Positions 31,000 through 42,889 are shown, counted from the first letter of the stretch. The stretch is DNA of 64,000 nt from Euglena gracilis (GCA_039621445.1 CP154956.1:11283443-11347442); one strand, 5' to 3'. Numbers and translations: made by a program. Notes: generated from the letters alone by a model not told the origin.

Positions 31000-31340
31000 T
31001 TCATTTAGTGCGCTGCGGGAAAAAAAAAATTTCCTGTGCCGTGTGCGCCGCGGCACCGTAAATTTTGTGACCGCGTGTGCCGCGGAATATTATTTTCTGT
31101 GCGCTGCGTGCGCCGCGGCAGCACCACGTGTGCCGCAGCATAGCCATCCAAATTATCCCCTGTCCGTGCCGTGACACAAAAAACGACATTGGTGCGCTGT
31201 GGGTGCGTTGTTGGTGCGCCACGGCAGCGTTTCAGGCGCACCGCAGGTGTGCCGCGGCAAAAATTTGATTTTGCGCCGCGTGCGCCGCGGAGAAAAAGAT
31301 TTTGCGCCGCGACAGACTTCGCCGCGGCGCACTAAATGAA
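31000..31340. mobile_element. TIR element TTCATTTAGTGCGC
   Basis: 341 bp with ends TTCATTTAGTGCGC and GCGCACTAAATGAA (perfect 14-bp inverted repeat). The interior is built from repeated GTG(C/T)GCCGCGG units. No target duplication identified. Lies inside the 912-bp insertion, next to its right end. Confidence 0.8.
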
Positions 31341-31358
31341 GTCCTCCCCGTCCAGCCC

Positions 31359-31440
31359 CGGCAACGTGTACGCGATGCCCAACCGCCACCAACTGGCCCG
31401 GGACGGCATGGTGGAGCACGCCTGCCGGGCCTCCCGCTGG
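31359..31440 (+). CDS. Copy A exon block o
   Basis: Reads GNVYAMPNRHQLARDGM then VEHACRASRW. The partner at 57402-57515 reads GNVYAMPDYRRHPRDGM then VEHACRAAP. Over 70 % identical. It begins in the right copy of the CGGCAACG repeat. Confidence 0.9.
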
Positions 31441-31554
31441 TCGACGCCACCGCAGCGTCGGTTGTCTTTTTTACCATGAAATAAAAAAAACGTAATATAA
31501 TTCCCCGCCCCCCCCCTTGTCGTACGACCACCCCTCATTTACGACCACCCCCCG

Positions 31555-31740
31555 GTCACAGGTTGCAGGTCATGGGTCGCAGGTTGCAGGTTGCGAAAAT
31601 TTTAACACCAGCTTACCCACGACCGCCCCCTCATTTACGACCACCCCCCGGTCGCAGGTTGCAGGTTATGGGGGTGGTACGACCCCCCCCCCCCGTCGCA
31701 GGTTGCAGGAACTCGGTCGTACGACAAGAGGGGGGGGGGG
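31555..31740. repeat. GTCGCAGGTTGCAGG repeats with C/G stem
   Basis: Four copies of GGTCGCAGGTTGCAGGT alternating with TACGACCACCCC. A foldback-type repeat; no coding support. 31740-32365 AT-rich, nothing supported. Confidence 0.6.
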
Positions 31741-32370
31741 GGCGGGTAATTTTGATTTCGTTAAAAATCAATTTACTCATTACCCCTCCTTTGTAGAAAA
31801 AAACACACCGAACGTATGTACACCGAGTGCTTTCAAGGGGGCAATCTTCAGCACTCAGGTTGCAGCAGAGTAAAGCAGTTTTTTTGCTGGAGGAGGTGCA
31901 GTCATATAACATTATGCATTATTCCTCCTTATTTTTTTTAATACAGGAAGCAGAAAAAAAGTTGTATTACCACAAAGACGTGTGCATTTTTCGGACTGCC
32001 TTTTTCTCCCAAACTCGATCGTTGCCGCCTTTGCTTTCTGCTTTTGTTTGTATTGAGGCTGGATCAGTGGAAAGTGCATTCCTTGAGAAAGCCAAGGTTC
32101 ACGCACGTTTTTGGCTTTCGTTAACGGACCCCTCCCCTCCAAATACACAGTGTGGTTCGACTTCTGGACGGGAAATATGGAGGAATGGACAGATGAATAG
32201 ATGGGTGTGATTTCGTTGCCATGAAAATAAACATATAACGGACGTGTGCACCAAATTGAATGTGCAAAGCACTCATACCCAAGAACAATACATTATTCAT
32301 TATTCCACACACACACACACACCACAATTGCTCAGTTTTAAGGTGGGTGCCCATTGCTGTGACAGTGCAG

Positions 32371-32486
32371 GAGGCCACCCCCGGGAGCGCATCCTGTCGT
32401 TCATGCTCAGCGCGCGGGGGGCCATCGTGCCCCTGCCAGTGCCCGCCGACTGCCACCCGCCTCAGCGGTGTCCGGCGGCCCGCCCA
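32371..32486 (+). CDS. Copy A exon block p
   Basis: After GTGCAG the frame reads GHPRERILSFMLSARGAI then VPLPVPADCHPPQRCPAARP and a stop at 32487. Copy B (58776) reads GRPPRERILSFMLSTHGTL then EPIPVPYMCHP and, after an inserted element, AYLCPAIRP. The last nine residues align across that insertion. Last paired block of copy A. Confidence 0.9.
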
Positions 32487-32499
32487 TGACCCCGCAAAG

Positions 32500-35090
32500 C
32501 ACGCAAGCCCCCCCCCCGACCCCCTCACAACCCCTCCCCCAACCCTCGCCCGCACCCAACCTGCGTGCCAGCCTTTTCCGCCCCGAGTGGAATGGAACAG
32601 AACAATATTTGGGGCATTGGCTGTGCACGGGCCTGTGCCTTCTACGCGGCATGGTTTTTTTGTTGCTCCGAGCATCATTGTTGACTGCCTAAAAAAAAAG
32701 CCAAAAGGAAGAAAAAATTCCCCCCTCAGAGGACAGCTCTCTGGCATACTTGCGTAGAATGCTCTCTTTGGAATTTGTGTCCTCTTCTGCTAACTTCTGA
32801 TGAATTTGGGGTTGGATGTTTTCGATGAAAAAAAAATTGAAAAATAAAATTGGGGGCTTCGTTGGTCCAATTTCCATTTATATTTACCTCAGTGCCCACA
32901 CATACACGTTTCCTTTCACACGTTTCTCATTTCGTTTCCGAGAATGATGTTTTCTCAAAATTGTTTGTTATCTCAAAAACAAATGTATCTGGAGCAATTT
33001 GCATTGCTTGTGTTTTAAACTCATTTGATGACCCATGTTGCAATACCTGGAACCTCCTATCTCTGAGTCACGAAGTAGCAGGGAAAACATCTCATAAAAC
33101 CTTGCAAAAGGCCGGCATGACCTCGTACGTCAAATGCTTGTTTTTTAAAATCGCAACTGCTGCCATTCATTTTGCGGGTGATTATCCAAAAAGAATCTTC
33201 ATACTTTTCATTTCCATGTCACCAATAATCACCAAGGTCGTGATCCTGGGTCACCTGGCCCGTTGCCTGTGTGAAGCCAACCAAAACAGGATGGTTTGGA
33301 CGTTTGATTTACTAATGTGACGGATCACCCCCTTGTTTGATCCCCCCCGGGGTCTATTCCAAAGTATTTTTCCCGAAGTTGTTGTTCAACCCCTTTTCCC
33401 CAACCCAGTGATTCATTTTGACTCTGCTGGGGATCTCACAGGCCTAAGCTGTTCACTTCCTCTTTCGCTGCCCTTCCAGGTCAGATGGCATGCGCCCCTC
33501 CGGCTTCCGAGTCCTGCTTTTCTGTGCCTACTTTGTGGTTCCTGTCTGGCAACAATGCCCGATCTCTCCCAACTCCGACCGGAGGTCTGCTCTGGCAAGG
33601 CACTGCACACCCCAACATCGTTTGCGCTGGTTGGATAATTGCCATTGGTATTGCGCTTTATGGTAGATTTCTCCTTGCTGTTTCTGTTGTTTTTTTGTCT
33701 TTTCTGTTGTTTTCTATTTAACTTCCACATCATTACTTTCTGGTTTAATTTTAATGAAAGCCGCATTTTCATGATGAGGTGCATTACAAACATTAAGGAT
33801 GCTGCTAGCCAGGTTGCAAAAATAAATATGTTTTATTGAAACAATTTAATTATATGTTTCTTCATTCTATCACAAGCCAGGTTTCGTTGCTCGGAGTGCA
33901 AAAGATATGCCACACCGTTTCTGGCAGGAAAGGATGGTGTTATTCATGTGAACAATCGCCTCCCTGGAATTTGTCACCCCAGAGAAGTTTAATCAATTTC
34001 TGTGCTTATTTCTTATGCACATTGGTTAAAATCTCGGGGGGGGGGGATCTACTAGGTGGAGGTCGTCAAGAATTTTAGTCAAGTATTCTCTTTGTGGTGG
34101 GGAGAGGGGGCGGCTAGCTGTTCGGCATTTTGGGTAACCCCCTGGCAAGGGGCTTCTGTTTGGGAGGAGGGGTTCAAATAGAGATGGTTTGCATTTGTGT
34201 GGCGGCACTTCCCGGACGGGAAGTATTTGATACCTCTGGCCCCTCAAAGGGCCACACAGTGTCGCAGCGCATTGTGCCCAATCCTTGCCACTGGACAGAG
34301 CGGCCACGGCTTGAACGATTCCACAGCCAACCGCTGCCTGATGACTGCCCCATTTTATTTGAGGCTCCAACATCGGTCCCAGGCCACCTTTGCAAATTCA
34401 GGGACTTTTGGTGAATTCATTGCATTGCGTCCCCCAGAAGTCAAGTTTAGGCGGCAGAAAGTGAAATGCAGAATAAGAGAATGTGCGACTCTCCGATGCC
34501 AGATTGCGTGTTCCTCGGAAGAATAGAATTGCCCCGCGCAGCCACCGAATCAAGAGCTAAAAAACATTACCCCCTTTCATCCGTTGCTAGGGCAAAAACA
34601 GACGTATCACTTTTCGGTTTGTGTTTGGCAGCTCCCCCTCTGGATAGATTAAACCCCCCCAAATAACGCCCCCCCCCCTTGGGGTCCGACTACCCCCCCC
34701 CCCCCCAGTTTCAGGCCAAAGGCCCGGATTTTTACCTGAAAATGAAGGTAAAAATCACAATCCCTGACAACAAATTACGAAAAAAAAAATCAATTTTTCT
34801 GGCTCAACTGGCCTCCCAAAAAAAAATGGTAAATTTCACAAGAAAGTGTAAAAATGACCCCAAAGGGGGGTTTTTGGGTGCTACTTTGGGTTTTACGTGA
34901 CTTCGAAAAAAAAATTCGAAAAATTTGGAAAAATAATACCCCCCCCCCAAATAATACCTCCCCCCCCCCTCGGGCCGGGACTTCGGGCGAAAAAATAATA
35001 CCCCGGGGGGGAGGTATTATTTGGGGTACGCGCCCCGGTACTGCACCACGCCACTGCCGAACGATGCGGCGGGCGGGACAGTTGGCTTGG
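32500..35090. other. Spacer between copies; weak ORFs only
   Basis: Mostly AT-rich. Weakly coding-like frames at 33225-33320 (VVILGHLARCLCEANQNRM), 33480-33660 and 34185-34410 (PGREVFDTSGPSKGHTVSQ) have AT-rich codons and no partners. AATAATACCCC-type foldbacks at 34653-34705 and 34930-35030. I support no exon here. Confidence 0.4.
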
Positions 35091-35098
35091 GCTGACAG

Positions 35099-35192
35099 CG
35101 GGTGGCCCCGGCCTTGCTGGGCGGCCTGCTGCGCGACCTGGGGCTGGACCAGGCAGGGGCCGCGGAAGCCACCAGTACCGGTGTGCTGGAGA
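35099..35192 (+). CDS. Copy B exon block z
   Basis: After TGACAG at 35098 the frame reads RVAPALLGGLLRDLGLDQA then GAAEATSTGVLE and ends at a strong GTGAGT donor (35193). Partner of 12922-13005. Opens copy B. Confidence 0.65.
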
Positions 35193-35253
35193 GTGAGTGG
35201 GCTGTGACACCCACCCTGGCTCACATTCCAGCCTGGCGGCTTGGGGAGGTTTG

Positions 35254-35360
<107 letters not shown>

Positions 35361-35765
35361 ACCTCCTGTCTTCTGCTTTTTCCCGCCGAAGGAACACATT
35401 CGTTTTCGACGAAACGGCACCAACGTTTGCGCGAAAGGGGGTTGTTTGTTATCGCTGTCCGTTGACGGTACCGTTCGTTTGACACACTGTGTCGTTGACG
35501 CACAGCCATGCCAACGTCACATCTCCAGAACATTGGTATAGCTTGGACGGGGGGGGGGGGTATGACCCATTTGTGTAAGTTTAAGGGTTTTTTTGCAGTT
35601 TTTTTTTAAACTGTCTTTTTGCATTTTTTGTGTGTTTTTGACCTGTTCGTGTATGGTTTTCCCCCTCCTGGCAGCCTGGGGGAAAAAATGCACACTGGGG
35701 GGGGGGGAGGTGTTATTGGGTGCCCCGTGGGGATTGGTGGCTGACCGGGCCGCCGCCTGCCGGGG

Positions 35766-35857
35766 GACGTGGACGTGGCGCACTGCGATGACGCGGCCAT
35801 CGAGGCGGTGTGCCGGGCCCACAACTTGACGGCCGTGTCGCTGTTCGCCGCTCCACC
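35766..35857 (+). CDS. Copy B exon block a
   Basis: Reads DVAHCDDAAIEAVCRAHNL then TAVSLFAAPP. Partner of 14117-14223. Immediately followed by CAGGCTTCTTTTCCGC, which looks like the left end of a CAGGCTTC element; no right end with a matching target repeat was found. Confidence 0.85.
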
Positions 35858-35869
35858 CAGGCTTCTTTT

Positions 35870-37464
35870 CCGCACCCCTTCCCGTGGGGTGGTTTTCCAA
35901 TCTGAGAAAACCAGGCAGTCATTTGAAGAGGTGTCAGCCATTGCGGGGAGGGGGGGGGAGGCTCAGTGAGGGAATGGGGATTGTGCAGTTTTTTTTGAGA
36001 GTTTTTTTTATGGTTTTGGGGTTTTCTGCAGTTTTTTTTTGCAGTTTTTTTTTAATGTTTGGGGATTTTTTGCAGGTTTTTTGCAGTATTTTTTGCAGTT
36101 TCTTTTGCGCTTTTTTTCCCACGAATTTTTTATCATTTAGCCTGACTTTTGGGTAAAGACGTGTGTTTTTTTCCACTGCAGCATAATGTTGTCCACCCCA
36201 AGGAATTTTCATTGTATGACATTTTTTTCTGCAGTTTTTTGCTGTGCATATTTTCACCTGCCCGCGTGCATGTTTTGTCCACCCATTCCATGAGCGACCC
36301 GTTGAAGCGAAGCCTCTCAGGCTTCGTTGATGCCGAAATTCCCCAAAATTTGCATGAGGGGGTGGGCATCTGACACCCAGCGATGTTGGCGAGGTGCAAC
36401 ATGGCTGAAAACTAGATTGAAGCCCTCCCTCCCAGGCGAGTGTGCAAAGGCTGCCACTCCACTAAAGAAGGCATCCCATGCGGGGAAGGTCGATCCATCC
36501 CCCTGAGAAGTTGGCATTTCCCATAAGGTTGTGTCCTCTCCCTCCAAAGTTACCTGCCGAAATAGTATGCCCCACCCTGGCCAGGGACTTCGTCAAAAAA
36601 TCCTCAGTTTCCGTCCAAAATCAGCATATTTTGGCGAAAATCAGGGGTGTTTGTGACAGTGTCAACCTCAGATAAAGTGTCAGCAATGTGCCGAAATCAG
36701 AAACCATGTAATAACATGCCTTTTGGCGGTAAAAATAATAAACCCGGTCCACAAATTTGGACACCCAAATAATATGCCCCCTGGGTATATTATTTGGGGG
36801 GGGGTAACCCACCTTGATGTGTCAGTGAAAACCTCCCGGGGGGGTTACCAAAAGGAACCTCACCGCTGACCTCGCACGGGCTGAACATCGCCTCCGCGAA
36901 GAAGCGACACACGTTTCGGTGTCCAGGGTTTGACCCTGCCCATGACGTTTTTGGGCGGAATCCGCAGACTGCATAATTCAATCATTGCTTCCTTGGGAAG
37001 ACGCTGTTTCTTGAAGTGTTTCTTTTTGCAGACAACCATCCGATCCTCCAGCCTACACTTTGCGCAGAGTGAAACCTCCCCAAAAGAAAGGGGGAATATC
37101 GCCAGAATCATTTTGCTAAAAAATGAATTGAATATTGAATGATAAGTATTGAATATTAAATATAGAATATTAAATGAATTATTATTATGAAGAATTTTTT
37201 TGCTATTCTGCTTCGGATTTGCGAATTTTATTTTGCTTCATGCATGTATTGCAAATGGGTCCATTTGTAAAAAAAAAAAAAAAAAACGGTACACCGTTCA
37301 GGGGTGAACAGTTGAGATGGTGAACCATGCTTTTATTGGGTTCCGGGTGTGGTCTGCCCCCCCCCCCTGCGCAAAACCATGACTCTTCCTGCCAGGGGGC
37401 CCAGAGAGGCCACTCAGGGGGTACCAGGAACCCCCCCGAAAACATCAATTTTTTCTTTCTGTCA

Positions 37465-37506
<42 letters not shown>

Positions 37507-38260
37507 CATATATATACATATATATACATATATATACATATATATGTATATATATATACGGCAGTCATATTCTAAATGGTCCCCCCCGAGGCTCGTACAC
37601 CTAACACCCGTCTATAAGTTAGGCCTAACCCCAACCCTAAGTCGCGCACCTAACCCTATTCCATCATTAACGCAAAAAAAATATTTTGACCCCCTGGACA
37701 CTCTAAATGGCCCCCCCTCGGGGGGCCATTTAGAATATGGCTGCCATATATAATTACATATACATATATATATATATATATACATATACATACATATACA
37801 TATATACACACATATATATACATGTAGATAATCAAATTTCTACACAAAAAAAAATGCCCAAGAATGACGTCTTTGGTCAAGTTGGGCGGGGGGACATTTT
37901 GTCGGCCGAAAGTGGCTCATCCGAACCGCGCCACGGTACAAGAGGGCCGCCCCTTGGGGGGAGTCCGACCCCCCATGCCCTTGCATCGATCCTGGGTACC
38001 CCCCTGGGGCCTTTTTTAGGGGGGTGACCCCCCCATGGCTTGGGTGCTCCCCCCTGGGCCGACTTTTTGACCCCCCCTGTGCCCCCTCCACAACTCCAAA
38101 AAAAAAATGATAAAATAATAAAAAATTATAAATAATAAAAAAAAAATATATGATAAAATAAAAAATAAAATAATAATAAAAAGATATATAATAAAATAAA
38201 AAATAAAATGATCCACGCATAATAAATGAAAAAGAACAGCAGAATAAACCATCATTGCCC
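35870..38260. other. Copy B intron region a-b
   Basis: T-rich sequence (35980-36240), an AATAATA...CCCC foldback at 36735-36806, (TA)n at 37465-37558, a MITE (next entry), another (TATA) run at 37745-37820 and a TAAAA-rich tract at 38100-38220. The frame at 36270-36372 (SMSDPLKRSLSGFVDAEI) is coding-like but unsupported. Confidence 0.5.
37560..37746. mobile_element. TA-microsatellite MITE (GGCAG...CTGCC)
   Basis: Ends CGGCAGTCATATTCTAAATGG and CCATTTAGAATATGGCTGCC, inserted in a TA run on both sides. The interior has CCTAACCCTATTCCATCATTAACGC, one arm of the palindrome found complete at 62523-62803. Confidence 0.85.
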
Positions 38261-38268
38261 CCTCCCAT

Positions 38269-38403
38269 TCGCCGGCGTGGCCCTGCCCCCATTACTCGGT
38301 GTTCGTCTGGCTCACGGACGACCTGGTGGGGGCCCTCCCCCACCTCCAAACGCTCCGCGCCGCATCGTCCCTCCTTTGGGCCCACCCCCAGGGGTGGACG
38401 AGG
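38269..38403 (+). CDS. Copy B exon block b
   Basis: Reads AWPCPHYSVFVWLTDDL then VGALPHLQTLRAASSLLWAH. Partner of 15437-15752, without the inserted element. Stop in frame at 38414; the true donor is near CCCAC. Confidence 0.85.
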
Positions 38404-38864
38404 CAGACGCCGCTGTGACAGAAACGGCGCCAAAGCTGAAGGGGACCCCTCCTGCATACCAATGATCCCAAAATCCAGCTGGGCAGCAACTTTTCTGCCC
38501 AAAACGTCGTGTTTGATCATTTTACGCCCCCGCACGTAAAATATTCACCGCTTCGCATTCAGTTTTTTTTGGTGCATAACGCTTCCGCCAGGGGGGCAGC
38601 CAGTGTCACCGCTGGTAGCGAATAACTTGTGTCGTACTCGCCATTTTGCCTGCATTGGGAGTTGCCCCCCCTCTGTATCAGCCAAAGGTAATTTGCCTCC
38701 CGAAATATCTTGCCTGCTTGCGAAAAATTCCAGAACGCACCAAGTCAATACCACATTTTGGAGATTTGCCACCCCTTTAATTTGGCTGGGAGCGGGCCTG
38801 GGCAGAGTGACCTACAAGAGTTCGGGGGAGATGTGAGGGTGATTGTAACGCGTGCAGTCAATTT

Positions 38865-39165
38865 TATTGTGCAAGTTTTGTCCGGGTATGGTGTCGAATA
38901 TTTGGGGCAAGTTTCGTCTGCATGGTGTCGAGTTTTATGAAAGTTTTCTTTTTATGGTGTCGAATTTTGTGAAAGTTTTGTTTATACAGTGTCGAGCTTC
39001 TTTGCAACTTTTGTTCGTGTGGCATCGATTTTTTTGCACGTTTTTGTTCAGATGGTGTCGAGTTTTGTGCAAGTTTTGTTCATATATTGTCGATTTTTTT
39101 GTAAGTTTTGTTCATATGGTGTCGATTTTTTTGCAAGTTTTGTTCTTTTGCTGTCGAGTGCCCTT
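38865..39165. repeat. 32-bp tandem repeat
   Basis: About nine imperfect copies of GGTGTCGAGTTTTGTG-CAAGTTTTGTTCATAT. The period of about 32 bp is not a multiple of three; no coding value. Confidence 0.9.
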
Positions 39166-39189
39166 GAGTTGTGCCGGTTAACACCGTAC

Positions 39190-39347
39190 CTTCGCCGCGG
39201 CGACCATCCCCTTCCCGTCCGGCCCTGCCACCCGGCGTCGGCATCCCGTGGCCCTCATCCAGGTTCCCCGACTTTCAGCGGGCGGGCCGGCCCTTCATTG
39301 CAGGCGTTGTCTGGCACTTGCTACGCTGCGCAGTGCCTTTGATCATG
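39190..39347 (+). CDS. Copy B exon-like block c
   Basis: Reads PPGVGIPWPSSRFPDFQR then AGRPFIAGVVWHLLRC and AVPLIMH. The end resembles block h (IGPFFAVLWQIMHC), possibly an older internal repeat. No clear copy A counterpart between 15.8 and 17.0 kb. Confidence 0.5.
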
Positions 39348-39506
39348 CATTGAAGTAGCGCTGGACCTTGTTTGGGGTATGATCACACCCCGCCGTGGGT
39401 GATATGGGCAAGCGGGGAGTTTGGTTCTGGGGTGTCCCTCAGGTCAGTGACGTGGGCCAGAAAATGGGCAACATGGTGAGGAAGGAATAGTGCTCAGCCA
39501 GGACCC

Positions 39507-39700
39507 ATGCATGTATGTATGTATGTATGTATGTATGTATGTATGCATGTATGTATGTATGTATGTATGTATGTATGTATGTATGTATGTATGTATGTAT
39601 GTATGTATGTATGTATGTATGTATGTATGTATGTATGTATGTATGTATGTATGTATGTATGTATGTATGTATGTATGTATGTATGTGTGTGTATTTATGT
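39507..39700. repeat. TATG tetranucleotide array
   Basis: About 190 bp of (TATG)n with two TGCA breaks. Confidence 0.95.
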
Positions 39701-39927
39701 ATGTATGTGTGTGTATGCGTGCATGCATTGCATGCATGCATATGTGTGTGTGTGTTTTATGTGTTTATATTTGTGCGGGATTTCAAAAACTTTCGTTGCT
39801 AACACCTATCCCCCCCAAAAATGGACAGTTTTTATTTAACCTGGAGGATTTCTTGTGAAAATGTGTTATATTCACGCGAATTTTTCTGCTGTTTTCCTGA
39901 ACGGCAATATCGGCATGTTTTATATCA

Positions 39928-40050
39928 GGGGGGGGGGTTCATTTGGGGGGGGGGGGGGGTTTATATCGGGGGGGGGGGGGGGTTTATTTTTGGCGGGAGG
40001 CTTTAGATGGGGGGGGGGGGGGGGGGTTTATGTTTGGGGGGGGGGAAACC
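39928..40050. repeat. Poly-G runs with TTTAT spacers
   Basis: Four G-runs of 10-20 bp separated by TTTATATC/TTTATTT, immediately before the exon. Confidence 0.9.
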
Positions 40051-40071
40051 TGCAACGGTGTGGGCCAGCGG

Positions 40072-40240
40072 GGAAGACCTTCTGCGGTCCTGCCCTGTGT
40101 CGGAAGAGGCCGCCCGCGGGCAACTCCTCAAGTTCGACTACGTGTGGTTCGACAGCAGCAGTGCGTTGCGGGCAACTTCCTGGCTGGTGAACCCCATGCC
40201 CAAGGCGGGGCAGAGGTCTTTCATCGTCCTGAATGTCGCA
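40072..40240 (+). CDS. Copy B exon block d
   Basis: Reads GEDLLRSCPVSEEAARGQ, LLKFDYVWFDSSSALRATSW, LVNPMPKAGQRSF. Partner of 17055-17178, longer on the left (the copy A acceptor is further in). Left border near GGCCAG at 40065-40070. Confidence 0.85.
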
Positions 40241-40374
40241 TTAAAGCATGTAGCCACACAAAAACATTCGGTTTTTTCGTATGTGAAGTATGGGGATTAT
40301 TAGATCTACATCATGTGGGGCACATGTAGTACAGTGTAAAGAGTAATTATAAATGGGGATAAGAGAGAGGAAGT

Positions 40375-41600
40375 ATAATAGGATAGTGCATGCAGTATAT
40401 ATGTATATGTAAGTAAGTAAGTATATGTATATGTATGTAGTAGGAGTATATGTATAAGTAATGTATAAGAGGAGAGGGGGAGAGGAAGGATAGGAGAACA
40501 GAAATATATAATATAAGAGGTAAAAAGTAGAGGAAAAAATAAAATATAGAGGAGAGGATGAGGAATAGATGGGAGGGGGGGGAGGGGGGAGAGGGAGAGG
40601 AGAATAGAGGAGAGGGAGGGGGAGAGGAGGGAGAGGGGGGGGGGGGAGGGGGAGGGGGAGAGGAAGCAGAGGAGAGGAGAGAGCGGGGAGAATGCGGAGA
40701 GGGGAGGAGAGGAAGAGGCGAGGAAAATAGAGGAGGAGAGGAGAGGAGAGGAGAGGAGAAATAGAAGAGGAGAGGATAAGAGGATAGATAGATATAGGAA
40801 TAAAAGAAAGGAGAGGCAGAGGAGAGGAGAGGAGATAATAGTAAGAGTATATATATAGTATATATAGTATCAGTAGTATAGGAGATATATATATATATAG
40901 TATAGGATATATATATATATATATATATATATAGTATATAGATAAGATATAGTAAGTATATATATAGTATAGTATAGTATATATATATATATATATATAT
41001 ATTATATTATATATATTATATTATATTATATTATATTATATTATATTATATTATATTATATTATATTATATTATATATGGTGTAGTATGGTGTAGCATAG
41101 TATATTATAATATAGTATAGTATAGTATGGTATCGTATAGTATAGTATAGTATAGTATAGTATAGTATAGTATAGTATAGTATACTATCTTTTATATTAT
41201 ATTATATTATATTTTATTATATTATATTATTTTATAGTATATTATATTATATTATAGTATATTATATTATATTTATTATATGTGTGTTATATTATATTAT
41301 GTTACGTTATATTATATATGTTACGTATATGATATGATATGATATGATATGATATGATGATATGATATGATATGATATGATATGATATGATATGATATGA
41401 TATGATATTGTATGATATGATATGATATGATATGATATTGTATTATATTATATATTATTATATTGTATTATATTGTATTAGATTAGATTAGATTAGATTA
41501 GATTAGATTAGATTAGATTAGATTAGATTAGATCATTATGTATACATTTTATCATTATTATGATATATGTATACATTATATATAATGTACACATGCAATG
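40375..41600. repeat. Compound microsatellite block
   Basis: AG-rich run (40450-40830), (TA)n, (TTATA)n, (TAGTA)n, (TGATA)n and (TTAGA)n in succession over 1.2 kb. No coding signal. Confidence 0.95.
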
Positions 41601-41607
41601 TATATAC

Positions 41608-41735
41608 GTACCCCCCCCCCCCCCGGAAACTGTCCTCCCCAGGAAACTGTCCTCTAATCCGCCGCACCCGCTAACCTGTCCTCATGGAAATGTCTCCTGG
41701 CCTTGTACCTGCCGACCTGTCTCCTTGCAAATTTT
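41608..41735. mobile_element. GGAAACTGTC foldback fragment
   Basis: GTACCCCCC...GGAAACTGTCCTCC...ACCTGTC repeats: diverged member of the 57563 family. 41740-42170 AT-rich, nothing supported. Confidence 0.45.
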
Positions 41736-42172
41736 TGCAAAGATTCACATTTTTTATTTGAAAGAACAAATATTTCCGAAGTTGCCATCATTGTTTTCAG
41801 GATTCTGATCACGAATTTGGGGGAAATTATATATACATGAATATTATTACACAATATGTAGGAAAAACTATATTATATATGTCTATAATTATCATCCACA
41901 TGTTACATAGTATATAATATGTGGAAAAACTATATACATGTATATTATATATGCATATAATATGTATTATATTAATACATGTATAGGGGTGATGTATTTC
42001 CCCTCCCAGGATTATCTTCTTTAAGATTGTTATTGCAGTATATATTTTGAAAGTTTATATTCTTTTCATGCAACGTTTCTTTTCAGTCTTTCTTTTCCTA
42101 GCAATGGCAATTTAAGCATTTTCTGCTTATTTCGATATCGTCCCCCGACCAAATATATACCAAACCAGTTAG

Positions 42173-42387
42173 CCCGTGTTTGCGTTCGACAACGATGACG
42201 GTTCGCCGCAATCGAACCTGCGCCGCCTTGCCCCGGGTCACCAGCCCCTGTCTTTCCGCCTCGTGCCCTCCTCCGCCCCTCCCGCCCCCTCCACTGTGCA
42301 GTTTGTGCAGACCGCAATCCGGCAGCTCCTGCGGGAAGTGGTCGCCAGGGCTTTTTTTCCACCCCATGTCAAAACCGACTCCCGGGG
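42173..42387 (+). CDS. Copy B exon block e
   Basis: Acceptor CAGTTAG at 42172 and a strong GTGAGT donor at 42388 bound an open frame: FAFDNDDGSPQSNLRRLAPG, a Pro/Ser/Ala linker, then STVQFVQTAIRQLLREVV and ARAFFPPHVK. The helix matches block e of copy A (18689). Best-defined exon of the set. Confidence 0.75.
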
Positions 42388-42889
42388 GTGAGTGTGGGGT
42401 GAGTTGTCAGCGGGGAGGATTTTTGTTTTTGTTTTTTTGTTTTTTTGTTTTTAGTTTGTTTTTTTTCCAGAAAAGTGCTCCGCATGGAAGGCACTCACAG
42501 GTTTGTGAAGGTACTTAGAGGTATGTGAACAAAAAAAGGGGCCTGGTGAAGAACACCACAGCGCGGCCCGGCACCGTCACGCACCCATCGCCCGCCGCCT
42601 CCCTGAGCCGACGAGTGCCAGAGGGTGACCCAATGCAGAACTTTCTAATATTCATTTCCCATCGCAGTTGCTCCTTGGCGGCAGTTCCTTCACCCTTCAG
42701 TCCCACTGGCGCTCTTTTTGGCGTCGGAGGAATATGACTGGGACCAAGCGTGAGAATTTGACGGATGGGCAGCATCCAGGATTGAGCAAGCTGAGGCCCA
42801 TTCTACACTTTTTCGGAGAAGCTCAAGGCACTCCATTGAAATGTGTAACCCCCCAATAGAATCGCGGGGCCTCTACAAGCACAGGGTCC

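Larger units (their letters stand above)
30447..31358 (+). other. 912-bp insertion/intron bounded by CGGCAACG repeats
   Basis: Flanked by CGGCAACG at 30439-30446 and 31359-31366. Removing it with one repeat gives HGFRGN|VYAMPN, which copy B encodes uninterrupted as HGFHGNVYAMPD. No GT-AG or GC-AG border in the repeat restores the frame. The interior contains the tandem units at 30520-30975 and the element at 31000-31340. Confidence 0.85.

Noticed and set aside
32230-34530. piggyBac-like transposase gene
   Set aside because: Cys-rich and hydrophobic fragments are suggestive but no catalytic Asp motifs or continuous frame could be seen.
35858-36400. CAGGCTTC element directly after exon a of copy B
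   Set aside because: The left end looks right but no right end followed by GCTCCACC was found; not called as an element.
38852-39181. 109-aa hydrophobic ORF suggesting a membrane protein
   Set aside because: It follows a 32-bp tandem repeat whose period breaks the frame; Phe/Leu/Val richness comes from T-rich DNA.
39507-39700. CRISPR or coding repeat (Met-Tyr-Val-Cys)
   Set aside because: (TATG)n microsatellite; no unique spacers and no coding signal.
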